A DNA stretch of 64,000 nucleotides from Streptomyces galbus (GCF_005280195.1 NZ_SZPR01000010.1:520888-584887), one strand, 5' to 3'; shown: positions 1-8,442, counted from the stretch's first letter. A program made the numbers and translations. The notes: generated by a model from the letters alone, not told the origin.

Positions 1-426
1 CACCAGCAGGGGCCACGCCTCGGGCAGCCCGACGGGCGTGATGCCGCCGTACTCCATGCCGCTCTCGCCGGTCGCCACGTCCATCGGCGCGAACGACGCC
101 TTGCGGGCCCCGAGATGGCGGCGCACCACGCCGTTCACGTCGACCCGCGTGGTGGACAGTGCCAGACAGGCGGCGAGCGTGGACTCGCCGCCGCGCTTGC
201 CGGCGACGACGACGCAGTTCGCGGACTGCTCCAGCAGCTCGCGCCCGTAGTGCTCCACGAAGACGGCCGTGTCGGCCCACTGCGGGTCGGTCTCCACGTA
301 GAGGATCTGCTCGACGGGGACGCTGCCGCTCCAGCGGCGTACGGCGTCGGCGACCGGGGCGGTCAGCTCGTCGAGGCAGTCGGGAGCGGGAGTGGCGGTG
401 TCGAAGTCTCCGATCGGTGCGCGCAT
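1..426 (-). CDS. YbaK/EbsC-type aminoacyl-tRNA deacylase, partial (3' end beyond the window)
   Basis: Reading the minus strand from the ATG at 426 gives 142 residues with no stop before the edge, starting MRAPIGDFDTATPAPDC. The segment CVVVAGKRGGE followed by a stretch on arginine-linked HLGARKASFAP matches the YbaK/ProRS-associated fold, whose members hydrolyse mis-charged aminoacyl-tRNAs in the cytoplasm. The C-terminal part, including the glycine-rich turn after EYGGITPVGLP, continues off the left edge. The XRE-cupin regulator gene lies 69 bp upstream on the same strand, so the two could be cotranscribed. Family assignment is by recognised motifs. Which tRNA it edits cannot be told. Confidence 0.8.
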   Translation of the reverse strand, partial: MRAPIGDFDTATPAPDCLDELTAPVADAVRRWSGSVPVEQILYVETDPQWADTAVFVEHYGRELLEQSANCVVVAGKRGGESTLAACLALSTTRVDVNGVVRRHLGARKASFAPMDVATGESGMEYGGITPVGLPEAWPLLV

Positions 427-495
427 GGGCGCACGGTAACAGCCGTTCCCGCGTGGCCGGACCGACGTCTCGAAGGCCGGAACCGGGGCCTGGCC

Positions 496-1068
496 TCAGG
501 GAACGGGCGGGACGGAGACGGCCATGACCATCACCATCGGCACGTCCCCGGTATTGCCGTAGGTGTGCGCGGTGTTGGCCTCGAAGGAGGCGGTCGCACC
601 GGCCGGGACGCGGTACGCGACGCCGTCCACGGTCAGCGTCAGCTCGCCCTCGATCACGTGCACCAGCTCGGCCGTGCCGGTGGGGTGCGGGTCGGAGGAG
701 CTGCCCTCGCCCGGCATCAGCCGCCACTCCCACATCTCCAGCGGGCCGGGCGCCTCGGTGCCGGCGAGCAGCAGGTTGTAGCTGCCGGCGTCGGTGTGCC
801 ACAGCCGTACGGTCTGGTCGGCGGGGACGACGCGGACCTTCGGCCCCTGTTCGTAGTCGAGCAGCGTGGTGATGCTGACGCCGAGCGCGTCACCGATCTT
901 GACGACGGTGCCGAGGCTCGGGTTGGTGCGGGCCTGCTCGATCTGGATGAGCATGCCGCGGCTGACCCCGGCCCGCGCGGCCAGCACGTCCAGGGTGAAG
1001 CCGCGCACCGCGCGCCAGTGCTTGACGTTGCGCGCCAGCGACTGGGTCAGCAGGTCGAGGTCCGACAC
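496..1068 (-). CDS. XRE-family regulator with C-terminal cupin domain
   Basis: A 190-residue protein with GTG start. Residues about 11-65 form a Cro/C1-type helix-turn-helix (AARAGVSRGMLIQIEQ is the recognition unit). Residues about 110-180 are a small cupin barrel with the usual PHPTGTAELVHVIEG metal-type motif. Such regulators bind a small ligand in the cupin and repress adjacent genes. The gene is divergent from a DMT exporter starting at 1175, so the 106-bp gap between them is the likely operator region. That gap contains an ATTCCGGA/ATTCTGGA direct repeat and an AATATT centre. The ligand is unknown. Control of the exporter is inferred from layout only. Confidence 0.88.
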   Translation of the reverse strand: MSDLDLLTQSLARNVKHWRAVRGFTLDVLAARAGVSRGMLIQIEQARTNPSLGTVVKIGDALGVSITTLLDYEQGPKVRVVPADQTVRLWHTDAGSYNLLLAGTEAPGPLEMWEWRLMPGEGSSSDPHPTGTAELVHVIEGELTLTVDGVAYRVPAGATASFEANTAHTYGNTGDVPMVMVMAVSVPPVP

Positions 1069-1174
1069 GATTCATCCCATTCCGGAGTCCAATATTCTGG
1101 ATGACAGGGTTCACCACTGTGCACTACGGTGTGGTGTACCTGATCGTGCACCGAACTGTACTGCGAGGCGAGCG

Positions 1175-2032
1175 GTGACAGCATTCTTCGCCCTGGCCAC
1201 CAGCCTGCTCTGGGGTCTGGCCGACTTCGGCGGCGGGCTGCTGACCCGGCGCATCCCGGCGCTCACGGTGGTCGTGCTCTCCCAGGGCGCGGCGGCCGTC
1301 GTGCTCGGCGCGGTCGTGGTCGCCACCGGCGGGTGGAGCGAGGCCGGGCCCCGCCTGTGGTTCGCCGTGGCGGCGGGACTGGCCGGACCGGTCGCCCTGC
1401 TCTCCTTCTACAAGGCGCTCGCGCTCGGCCCGATGGGCGTGGTCTCCCCGCTGGCCACCCTGAGCGTGGCCGTGCCGGTGTCCGTCGGACTGTTCCTCGG
1501 CGAGCGGCCGGGACTGGTCCAGGTCGCGGGCATCGCGGTCGCCGTGGCGGGCGTCGCCCTGGCGGGCGGGCCGCACCTGCGCGGGGCGGCGGTGCAGCGC
1601 ACGGCCGTGCTGCTCACGCTGGTCGCCGCGCTGGGCTTCGGCACGGTGTTCGTCCTGATCGCCGAGGCGTCGACGTCCGTCACCGGTCTCTTCCTCGCCC
1701 TGTGCGTGCAGCGGCTGGTGAGCGTGGCGGTGGGCGGTGCCGCGCTGTCGGTCAGCGTGCGGCGCGGGGCGTCCGCGCTCCCCGACGGGACCTTCCCCTG
1801 GGCCTCGCTGCCGCCGCTCGCCTTCGTGGGCCTGGCCGACGTGGCGGCGAACGGCACCTACACGGTCGCCGCCCAGCACGGCCCGGTCACCGTGGCCGCG
1901 GTGCTCGCCTCGCTCTACCCGGTGGTGACCGCGCTGGCCGCCCGCGGCATCCTGCGGGAACGCCTGCGTGCCGTCCAGGCGGCGGGCGCGGGGCTGGCCC
2001 TGGTCGGCACGGTGCTGCTGGCGGCGGGCTGA
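1175..2032 (+). CDS. EamA/DMT-family transporter
   Basis: A GTG start at 1175 gives 285 residues, MTAFFALATSLLWGLADF onward. It consists of about ten hydrophobic helices in two EamA halves (roughly residues 1-135 and 145-285), which is the usual size of the drug/metabolite transporter superfamily. The second half carries the typical VAANGTYTVAAQHGPVTV and LYPVVTALAA segments. It is an inner-membrane exporter of unknown small solute. It is divergent from the XRE-cupin regulator, which probably controls it. The 21 bases at the 3' end are repeated 52 bp downstream (see findings). Confidence 0.88.
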   Translation: MTAFFALATSLLWGLADFGGGLLTRRIPALTVVVLSQGAAAVVLGAVVVATGGWSEAGPRLWFAVAAGLAGPVALLSFYKALALGPMGVVSPLATLSVAVPVSVGLFLGERPGLVQVAGIAVAVAGVALAGGPHLRGAAVQRTAVLLTLVAALGFGTVFVLIAEASTSVTGLFLALCVQRLVSVAVGGAALSVSVRRGASALPDGTFPWASLPPLAFVGLADVAANGTYTVAAQHGPVTVAAVLASLYPVVTALAARGILRERLRAVQAAGAGLALVGTVLLAAG

Positions 2033-2115
2033 GCGGGTGGGCACCGTGCTGCCGTCGGCATGCGTGCTGCCGGCGGCGGGCTGACGCGGATCGAACGGGT
2101 CCGTCGGCCGTCCGC

Positions 2116-3000
2116 TCAGCCGTCGCTGTCCAGTGCCGCCAGCCTCGCCGCGGGTTCCCCTCCGCCCGGTGCGGCCGGGCCGAGCACCCGCGCACGGGCC
2201 CCCGTCCCCTCGTCGGCCTCGGCCCCGTCCTCATCGCCCTGCCCGTGCTCGTCCAGCTCCGCGAGCCGGGCCACCGTCTCGTCGTCGAGACCGGAGAGGG
2301 CGACGAGCTGATCGGGGGTGACGCCGTCCGGGATCGGCACCGGCGCGGGCGTGCGCAACGGCGGCTGCCAGCCGTCGGCCGGAGTCCAGCGCCGTACGAC
2401 CTTGGCGGGGGCGCCCGCCACCACCGCGTGGTCGGGGACCTGACCGCGCACCACCGCACCCGCGGCGACCACGACGTTCCGCCCGATCCGCGCGCCCGGC
2501 AGGATCACCGCGCCGGTGCCGATCCAACAGCCGGGCCCGATCTCCACGGGCTCCATGCGCGGCCACTGCTTGCCGATGGGCTGGTGGGGGTCGTCGTAGG
2601 AGTGGTTGGTGGACGTGACGTAGACGTACGGCCCGAAGTAGCAGTCGCTGCCGATGGTGACCGTGGTGTCCGCGATGACGTGGCTGCCGCGGCCGAGGAC
2701 GACCCCGTCGCCGATGCGCAGGATCGGGTCCGGGCCGAGGTCCAGGTCGGGCATCAGCCCGGCCGTGAGGGTGACCTGCTCGCCGACGATGCAGTGGGCG
2801 CCGAGGTGGATCCACGGTTCGCCGAAGACGGTGCCCAGCGGGAACGCCAGGCGCGTGCCGGTGCCCAGGGAGCCGAAGCGGAAGCGGCCGGGCCGCTCGG
2901 CCGTGACCGAGCCGGTGCGCTGCGCCCAGGCCCAGGCACCGTGGACGGCGCGCTGCGCGAGGCGGCCCCGCCAGGATGAGAACGTGTTCTGCTTCGGCAC
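2116..3000 (-). CDS. hexapeptide-repeat (LbH) acyltransferase
   Basis: About 294 residues, counting from the GTG that begins MPKQNTFSSWRGRLAQRA. An in-frame GTG at 3033 is an alternative start, and neither has a clear ribosome-binding site. Residues about 60-205 are left-handed beta-helix repeats of the maltose/galactoside O-acetyltransferase type (IGPGCWIGTGAVILPGARIG, then VVAGAPAKVV), with the catalytic-type histidine in TSTNHSYDD. Members transfer acetyl or other acyl groups to sugars or other hydroxyls. The last 90 residues are an acidic, low-complexity tail not needed for the fold. The gene stands alone between convergent and divergent neighbours, so its substrate cannot be guessed. Confidence 0.85.
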   Translation of the reverse strand: MPKQNTFSSWRGRLAQRAVHGAWAWAQRTGSVTAERPGRFRFGSLGTGTRLAFPLGTVFGEPWIHLGAHCIVGEQVTLTAGLMPDLDLGPDPILRIGDGVVLGRGSHVIADTTVTIGSDCYFGPYVYVTSTNHSYDDPHQPIGKQWPRMEPVEIGPGCWIGTGAVILPGARIGRNVVVAAGAVVRGQVPDHAVVAGAPAKVVRRWTPADGWQPPLRTPAPVPIPDGVTPDQLVALSGLDDETVARLAELDEHGQGDEDGAEADEGTGARARVLGPAAPGGGEPAARLAALDSDG

Positions 3001-3108
3001 GACCTCACGGTACTCAGCGGGTCCGGGCCCCACCCGACCGAGGGCCTGTGATCTTCACCCCACCGGGTGGGCTACCGTGCCGGGGAGGACGACCAGCAGG
3101 AGGCGACG

Positions 3109-3636
3109 ATGACGGACCAGCCGCTGATCAAGGGCATCGCGGGCCGGGAGCCGAGAATCGACCCGGAGGCGTTCGTGGCGCCGACGTCCACGGTGATCGG
3201 CGACGTGACGCTCGGGGCGGGGGCGAGCGTCTGGTACGGCGCGGTCCTGCGCGGCGACGTCGAGCGGATCTCCGTCGGCGCGCACAGCAACATCCAGGAC
3301 AACTGCACCCTGCACGCCGACCCCGGCTTCCCGGTGACCGTCGGGGAGCGCGTGTCGGTCGGCCACAACGCCGTGGTGCACGGGGCGACCGTGGAGGACG
3401 ACTGCCTCGTCGGCATGGGCGCGACCGTCCTGAACGGCGCGGTGATCGGCGCCGGTTCGCTGGTCGCGGCCCAGGCGCTGGTCCCACAGGGCATGCGGGT
3501 GCCGCCGGGGTCCCTGGTCGCGGGCGTGCCCGCGAAGGTCAAGCGGGAGCTGACCGAGGAGGAGCGCCAGGGCGTGACCCTGAACGGCACGATGTACGCG
3601 GAGCTGGCGAAGACCCACAAGGAGGTCCACGCCTAG
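3109..3636 (+). CDS. gamma carbonic anhydrase family protein
   Basis: The 175-residue protein starts at an ATG behind a strong CAGGAGG ribosome-binding site, so the earlier in-frame start is rejected. It is a left-handed beta-helix of hexapeptide repeats with the three zinc-binding histidines of the gamma carbonic anhydrase/PaaY/YrdA family at about residues 69 (CTLHAD), 86 (VGHN) and 91 (VVHG). The C-terminal GVPAKVKRELTEEE helix is typical of the family. Members may hydrate CO2 or act as acyl-carrier or thioester-related enzymes; many bacterial homologues have no measured activity. It is cytoplasmic. It diverges from the acyltransferase gene on the other strand, another beta-helix protein. 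Confidence 0.92.
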   Translation: MTDQPLIKGIAGREPRIDPEAFVAPTSTVIGDVTLGAGASVWYGAVLRGDVERISVGAHSNIQDNCTLHADPGFPVTVGERVSVGHNAVVHGATVEDDCLVGMGATVLNGAVIGAGSLVAAQALVPQGMRVPPGSLVAGVPAKVKRELTEEERQGVTLNGTMYAELAKTHKEVHA

Positions 3637-3664
3637 GAGACCGGCCCGGGGACGGCCGGTTCCG

Positions 3665-4324
3665 TCACTCGCCGGCGGTCACCGGCTCGGGCTCGGTCGC
3701 CGGCTCGGTCGCCGTCGTCGCCTGGGCCTTCTTCGCCTTGCGCTTGATCACCAGCATCGACGTCAGGCCGATCAGCACGGCGAGCACCAGGCCCAGCCAC
3801 GAGAAGCGCTTCAGCCAGGACTCGGCGACGACGCCCACGGAGTAGATGACCGCCGTCGTACCGCCGGCCCAGACGATGCCGCCCAGCACGTTGGCGATGA
3901 GGAACTTCCAGTACGGCATGTGCAGGACGCCCGCGAGCGGGCCGGCGAAGATGCGCAGCAGGGCGATGAACCGGCCGAAGAAGACGGCCCACATGCCCCA
4001 CTTCTCGAAGGACCGCTCGGCCGTGGCGACGTGTCCCTCACCGAAGTGCCGGGGGAACTTGCGGCCCAGCCAGGCCAGCAGGGGCCGGCCGCCCTTGCGG
4101 CCGATGGCGTAGCCGATGGAGTCGCCGACCACGGCACCGACCGTGGCGCAGGCGCCGAGGATGAACGGGTTGATGCCGCCGTGCTGCGAGGCCATCAGGG
4201 CGGCCGACACCAGGATGATCTCGCCCGGCAGCGGGATGCCCAGGCTCTCCAGGCCGATGACCAGCCCCACGACCGCGTAGACGGCGACCGCGGGCACCGT
4301 GTCGAGCCATTCCTGGACGTGCAC
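3665..4324 (-). CDS. DedA-family membrane protein
   Basis: 219 residues from a GTG preceded by GGGAGGA. Four to six hydrophobic segments surround the DedA signature: an early LGIPLPGEIILV re-entrant loop, IGYAIGRKGG, and FFGRFIALLRIFAGPLAG. DedA proteins are undecaprenyl-phosphate or phospholipid transporters or flippases of the inner membrane, needed for envelope homeostasis. The last 25 residues are a charged, Lys/Ala/Thr/Glu-rich cytoplasmic tail. It is convergent with the carbonic anhydrase gene, with 28 bp between stops. A second, distant DedA-superfamily protein (TVP38 type) lies at 11463 in this window. Confidence 0.93.
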   Translation of the reverse strand: MHVQEWLDTVPAVAVYAVVGLVIGLESLGIPLPGEIILVSAALMASQHGGINPFILGACATVGAVVGDSIGYAIGRKGGRPLLAWLGRKFPRHFGEGHVATAERSFEKWGMWAVFFGRFIALLRIFAGPLAGVLHMPYWKFLIANVLGGIVWAGGTTAVIYSVGVVAESWLKRFSWLGLVLAVLIGLTSMLVIKRKAKKAQATTATEPATEPEPVTAGE

Positions 4325-4461
4325 CCGGTTCCTCCCGTTTCCCTGCGCTGTGCGTGGTGTCGACGTGGGCAGCCGTGCCCCCGGACGACGCCCCTGGGCA
4401 GCCTACCGGGTCGCGGTGGACCCGCCACGGCCCGCGGCCGCGCCCTTCGCCGCCCGGAGAG

Positions 4462-6426
4462 TCAACGTCCGAGGCGCGCCCTGTGTTCCGGACCGGGCGG
4501 CGGACGCTGCGGAAGTCCGGACGCCGAGCCCTGTTCCGTGCCGGACGCCGCACGCAGTGGCAGGCCGGACGCGGCACGCAGTTGCAGGCCGGGCACCGGT
4601 TTCAGTACGGCGCCGACGGCTCCCGGCGACCCCACGGGCTCGGGCACCGGGGCCGGCCGCGGGGTGTCCTGGCAGCAGGAGATCTGCGCGACCCGCGTCT
4701 CGTCATGGGGAGCGGGGACCCGGCCGGGCTGCCGGAAGGACGGTGGGGACGGTGGGGACGCCGAGTGCGGCCGGGCGGGAGGCGCCGCGGAGCGCGGCGC
4801 GCTGCGCGGGTTCGGGACGGGAGCACCGCCGGTCGACGGGGACGTGGGGCTGAGGGACGGGAGTCCGGGCAGTATCGGCGCCGGGCCGTCGCCGGGGCCG
4901 GTCGGTCCGGGGGCCGTGTCGAACTGCCACCGCTGCCCTGCGGAGCCGTCCCGTTCCCGCACAGCCACCCCGCGGCCCGAACCGCCCGCTGCCGGGGCGA
5001 CGACCAGGCCGTCCCCGTGGCGCAGCAGCACCTCGCCGCGCACGGTGACGTCGTAGGCGACCTCCCCGACGGGTGTCACGCACCTGTCGAGCGTCACGTC
5101 CCGGCGCACGGGGTCGGCGGTCAGGCAGAGGGCGGGTGCGGCGAGGCTGCGCAGCAGGCCGTCGCTCCCGTACGACCACTGCTGCGAGGCGCCGCCCGCG
5201 CAGTCCGCGAGGACCGCCCGTGCGCCGGCCCGGACCCGCCGGTCCTCGACGTCGAGGCACAGCCCGCCGCCCCGGACGCGCAGCCTGCCGCGGGCGATCT
5301 CGGCGCGGTGCCCCGCGGGGTCGGCCGAGGTGGGCCGGCCGCCCGAGGCGCCCGTGGGCGCGGTGGTGCCGGCGACGGGCGCGCCCCAGGTGGCCCCCGG
5401 TACGGGCACTCCGTGGTCGTCGGCCCAGCCGCGGGCCACGAGGGCCGTGACGAGCAGGGCGAGGGAGGTCAGACCGACCCCCAGGAGCACGCCCCTTCCG
5501 CCGCGGCCCTGGGCGGCCTGCGGTGCGGCGGGGTTGCTGCGGTGCCGGCCCAGGGGCGCCCGTGGGGACGTACGGCGCCGCCGGGTTCCGGGGGCCGTGG
5601 CGCGGCCGGGGCGGGAGTCGAGGTAGCGGCGGGCGCCCCAGCCGAGCACGGTCTCGGCGAGCAGGACGTCCAGGGCGCCGTCGAAGTGGCTGAGTTGTTC
5701 GGCCGCGTGCCGGCAGTAACGGCACTCCGCGAGGTGCGCGCGCACGTCGGGCAGGAGCCCGGCGCCGCGCCGCAGAGGGATGTCGACGAGGCGGTTGTGG
5801 AAACGGCATTCCCGGGTGGGAGCGAGGTCCCGGTGGGCGCGGACGCACAGCGCGCGGAATTGCTCGCGGGCCTGTTCCAGACCGGCGGTCGCGGTGATGC
5901 CGTCCACGCCCAGCAGGGCGGCCGGTACGGATATCGGCTCGGCCTCCACCTCGCTGTGCCACAACAGGCATTGCGCGGCGGGCGAAAGGGACTGGAATGC
6001 GCGCTCGGCGAGTTGCCGTCTTTCCGGGGTGCCGGTCCGGGCGGCGCGCAGTCCGCGGCCGCCGGTGGTCCGGCCCACCTCGGGCAGGACCGCGGGAACG
6101 CCCTCGGCGCCCGCCCATTCCCGGACGGTGTCGCGGACGGCCACGAGGAGCTGGGGCCGCAGCGCGCCGCCCGGCCGGCCGCGTTCCAGGCGGCCGAGCA
6201 CCTGGTGGAAGGCGGTGGCGGCGACGAGTTCCGCGGTGGTGCCGTCCGAGGCCAGGCAGACGGCGGCGTAGTCGCGGGCCGGGTGCCAGTGCCGGGCGAG
6301 CAGCAGCGGGACGGCCCGGGCGGGGCGCCCGGCCGCGATCTCGGCGGCGAGTGCGCGGTCGGAGTCGCCCGGGGGCCGGCCCGGACGTGGGGGGTAGGGC
6401 GGGCGTGGCGGGTGGGGGGAGGGCAC
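4462..6426 (-). CDS. membrane-anchored sigma-like / zinc-finger / ricin-lectin fusion protein
   Basis: The chosen start is a GTG at 6426 behind GGAAGGAAAAGG (654 residues); an in-frame TTG lies 27 codons upstream. Residues about 21-83 resemble ECF sigma region 2, and about 133-198 a region-4 helix-turn-helix. Residues about 199-250 resemble an anti-sigma zinc finger (HLAECRYC at about 231-238). Residues about 313-333 form one membrane helix. Residues about 383-503 are a ricin B beta-trefoil with QQW and QRW repeats, predicted outside the cell. The last 150 residues are Pro/Ser/Ala-rich and include an 8-residue tandem repeat. The layout suggests carbohydrate sensing joined to transcription, but the sigma regions look degenerate. 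The gene is convergent with nothing and upstream of DedA on the same strand. Confidence 0.8.
   Translation of the reverse strand: MPSPHPPRPPYPPRPGRPPGDSDRALAAEIAAGRPARAVPLLLARHWHPARDYAAVCLASDGTTAELVAATAFHQVLGRLERGRPGGALRPQLLVAVRDTVREWAGAEGVPAVLPEVGRTTGGRGLRAARTGTPERRQLAERAFQSLSPAAQCLLWHSEVEAEPISVPAALLGVDGITATAGLEQAREQFRALCVRAHRDLAPTRECRFHNRLVDIPLRRGAGLLPDVRAHLAECRYCRHAAEQLSHFDGALDVLLAETVLGWGARRYLDSRPGRATAPGTRRRRTSPRAPLGRHRSNPAAPQAAQGRGGRGVLLGVGLTSLALLVTALVARGWADDHGVPVPGATWGAPVAGTTAPTGASGGRPTSADPAGHRAEIARGRLRVRGGGLCLDVEDRRVRAGARAVLADCAGGASQQWSYGSDGLLRSLAAPALCLTADPVRRDVTLDRCVTPVGEVAYDVTVRGEVLLRHGDGLVVAPAAGGSGRGVAVRERDGSAGQRWQFDTAPGPTGPGDGPAPILPGLPSLSPTSPSTGGAPVPNPRSAPRSAAPPARPHSASPPSPPSFRQPGRVPAPHDETRVAQISCCQDTPRPAPVPEPVGSPGAVGAVLKPVPGLQLRAASGLPLRAASGTEQGSASGLPQRPPPGPEHRARLGR
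4493..4588 (-). repeat. 24-bp tandem repeat in the 3' end of the lectin-fusion gene
   Basis: Two adjacent 24-base copies at 4541-4564 and 4565-4588 differ at two positions and encode LPLRAASG and LQLRAASG. Two more diverged copies (4517-4540 and 4493-4516) keep the phase. The repeat stays in frame, so it varies the tail length of the protein by 8 residues per unit. Confidence 0.75.
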
Positions 6427-6496
6427 GGGACCTTTTCCTTCCGAGGGTGGCTCACCTTCGCACAAGCGCCTCAGAAGAAACAAGGAGTTCGAGCGG

Positions 6497-6522
6497 CCCG
6501 AGTTCAATACTCGGGAATTCCC
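6497..6522. promoter_or_regulatory. overlapping palindromes upstream of the lectin-fusion gene
   Basis: CCCGAGT-tcaat-ACTCGGG (6497-6515) overlaps the perfect palindrome GGGAATTCCC (6513-6522). Both lie in the AT-richer 235-bp gap before the gene starting at 6426 on the minus strand. Either a repressor site or a leader hairpin would fit; no factor is assigned. Confidence 0.45.
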
Positions 6523-6661
6523 CTTTAGTTACCGGCGGTATCCGCACCGGCTTTCGACAATGCACCCGAGAGGGCCGCCGAGTTGTGCGCGAACAAAGGG
6601 GAATGACACACAGAACCTCCCGATCCCCGCGCACTTCCGGACCTTCGCCCCCCTCCCCCAC

Positions 6662-7114
6662 TCAGCCGTTGGGGCGCAGCGTCCACACCACGGTCATCTC
6701 CCCCGTCACCGCCCCGTCGGCGCGGCGGATCTCGATCGCGACGGGGAACTCGGGCCGCTCGCCCGCGTCGAGAGCGGCGACGACCTCGGCGGCCGGGCGG
6801 CCCAGCGTCGCGGTCGCGGTGACGGGGCCCATGGCCAGCTTCTTGTAGGCGATCTCGGCGCGGACGGCGAGCGGCACGGCGCGCGCGAGCTGGTCCCCGA
6901 AGGCGGCGAGGACGATCGCGCCGCTCGCGGACTCACCGAGCGTGAACATCGCACCGGCGTGCGGGCCGCCCACGTGGTTGTGGAACGCGCCCTGGTCCGG
7001 CAGGGCGACCACGGCCCGCTCCGGGCCGGTCTCCAGGAACTCGAGGTTCAGGGTCCGGGCCATGGGCACCGTGGCGGCGAGCATCTCGCCGATGGACATC
7101 TGGTCTGCGCTCAT
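6662..7114 (-). CDS. hot-dog fold thioesterase-like protein (DUF4442/PaaI type)
   Basis: 150 residues from the ATG at 7114. The central FHNHVGGPHAGAMFTLGESA is the hot-dog helix with the Asn/His/Gly pattern of PaaI-type acyl-CoA thioesterases and DUF4442 proteins; the C-terminal half is beta-sheet ending TVVWTLRPNG. Members hydrolyse acyl- or aryl-CoA thioesters in the cytoplasm and usually act as dimers or tetramers. It is divergent from the membrane protein gene at 7258. No pathway genes are adjacent, so the acyl substrate is unknown. Confidence 0.85.
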   Translation of the reverse strand: MSADQMSIGEMLAATVPMARTLNLEFLETGPERAVVALPDQGAFHNHVGGPHAGAMFTLGESASGAIVLAAFGDQLARAVPLAVRAEIAYKKLAMGPVTATATLGRPAAEVVAALDAGERPEFPVAIEIRRADGAVTGEMTVVWTLRPNG

Positions 7115-7257
7115 ACCGGCGATGTTACCCACGAGTAGCGTGCGACCGCCAGACGCGTGCCGCGATCGCCGTGCGCCGTGATCGCCGTACGGCTGCCACC
7201 GCACTGACGAGGGGCCGTGACCCATTCGTTTCCCGGGCGGCACTAGGGTGCTGCACC

Positions 7258-8316
7258 ATGTGGCCAGGACAGCAGCAGCCCGGGGGAGAGCAGAACCCGC
7301 AGGCACAGAACACCCCGCAGGGGCAGGACAACCCGTACCAGCAGCCGGGTTACCAGCAGTCGGGGTACCAGCAGCCCAATCCGTACCAGCAGCCCGGGTT
7401 CCAGCAGCCCAACCCGTACGCGCAGCAGCCGCAGTGGGGCGCGCCGACGGTTCCGCTCGCACCGCAGCCCCAGCCGGGCGGCGGAGGCGGAGGCGGCAAC
7501 CGCACCAAGGTCGTGGCGATCGTCGCCGCCACCGCGGTCGTGGTGGCGGCCGGTGTGACCGCCTTCCTGGTGCTGGGCGGCAAGGACGACGACACGGAGG
7601 CGAAGGGCGGCGGGAGCGCGTCCCCGACGTCCAAGGCGACCGCCGGGCCGAGCGACACGGCCACCACCGGCTCCGGCGACAACCCGCGCAACGGCGAGAC
7701 GGAGAAGCCGACCGTCACGGGCTGGAAGGTCGTCGTGAACCCCAAGTGGGGCACCGCCTTCGACGTGCCGGCCGACTGGGAGGTGCAGAACCCCGGCACC
7801 AGCTACGGCTTCGAGTGGGAGGACAAGAAGGAGCAGGACGGCTACGGCCGGATCCTGATGGGCGGCACCGCCAAGTACAAGTCGAAGTGGTGCACCGAGG
7901 ACGACGACAAGGACGGCAAGACCGACGACACCGCGCTCGCCGTGGTCGGCACCAAGGGCGCGCAGGGCGCGAAGAACACCGACGAGATCGCGATCAACAC
8001 GCCCGCCTGGTGGGTCTTCGGCGGCTACACGCAGCCCGACAAGAAGAGCCTCAGCTTCGACAAGAAGGCCACGCCCTTCACGACCGCCTCCGGCGTCCAG
8101 GGCAGTTACGCCTGGGCCCAGTCGACGAACACGCCGCAGAAGGGGACGTGCGCGAGCGACGGCAAGGCGATCACCTTCGGCTTCAAGAACTCCAACGGCG
8201 ACTACGTGTCCTGGAACCTGTACACGGCCAAGGGCGTCAAGGACGAGGTGCCCAAGGAGACGATCATGAAGATCCTGAGCACGGTCCGGCTGCACGGGAC
8301 GCCGACGCAGAACTGA
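7258..8316 (+). CDS. Gln/Pro-rich single-pass membrane protein with extracytoplasmic domain
   Basis: 352 residues. Residues 1-80 are a Q/P/G/N/Y-rich cytoplasmic tail with repeated YQQPG and NPYQQPG units. Residues about 84-105 form one hydrophobic helix (KVVAIVAATAVVVAAGVTAF), followed by a Ser/Thr/Gly linker. Residues about 155-350 are a folded domain outside the membrane with two cysteines (KWCTED, GTCASDG) that may pair. This architecture is common in Streptomyces and is annotated as a DUF-type membrane protein of unknown function. A TAGGGT element ends 8 nt before the ATG, suggesting a leaderless or very short leader transcript. I do not recognise the folded domain with certainty. Confidence 0.8.
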   Translation: MWPGQQQPGGEQNPQAQNTPQGQDNPYQQPGYQQSGYQQPNPYQQPGFQQPNPYAQQPQWGAPTVPLAPQPQPGGGGGGGNRTKVVAIVAATAVVVAAGVTAFLVLGGKDDDTEAKGGGSASPTSKATAGPSDTATTGSGDNPRNGETEKPTVTGWKVVVNPKWGTAFDVPADWEVQNPGTSYGFEWEDKKEQDGYGRILMGGTAKYKSKWCTEDDDKDGKTDDTALAVVGTKGAQGAKNTDEIAINTPAWWVFGGYTQPDKKSLSFDKKATPFTTASGVQGSYAWAQSTNTPQKGTCASDGKAITFGFKNSNGDYVSWNLYTAKGVKDEVPKETIMKILSTVRLHGTPTQN

Positions 8317-8406
8317 TCGGGACGGCGGCAGCCGACCGGGGCGGCGGCGCGGCGCGGCTCCGCCGGCCTCGTCCCGCGTGGTCCGCGCTAAGGGCGTGCC
8401 CTCGGT

Positions 8407-8436
8407 TTGGCACATCGGGGTCGCGGCGGCGATAGT
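8407..8436 (+). promoter_or_regulatory. promoter of the MFS gene (leaderless)
   Basis: TTGGCA at 8407-8412 and GATAGT at 8431-8436 are 18 bp apart. The GTG start of the transporter follows 6 nt after the -10 hexamer, so transcription should begin at or next to the start codon. Confidence 0.6.
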
Positions 8437-8442
8437 CGGCCG

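Noticed and set aside
1124..2044. Long antisense frame of about 306 codons over the EamA gene
   Set aside because: High-GC DNA opens such frames on the opposite strand; the product is Arg/Gln/Gly/Ala-rich with no motif, and the sense strand has clear EamA helices.
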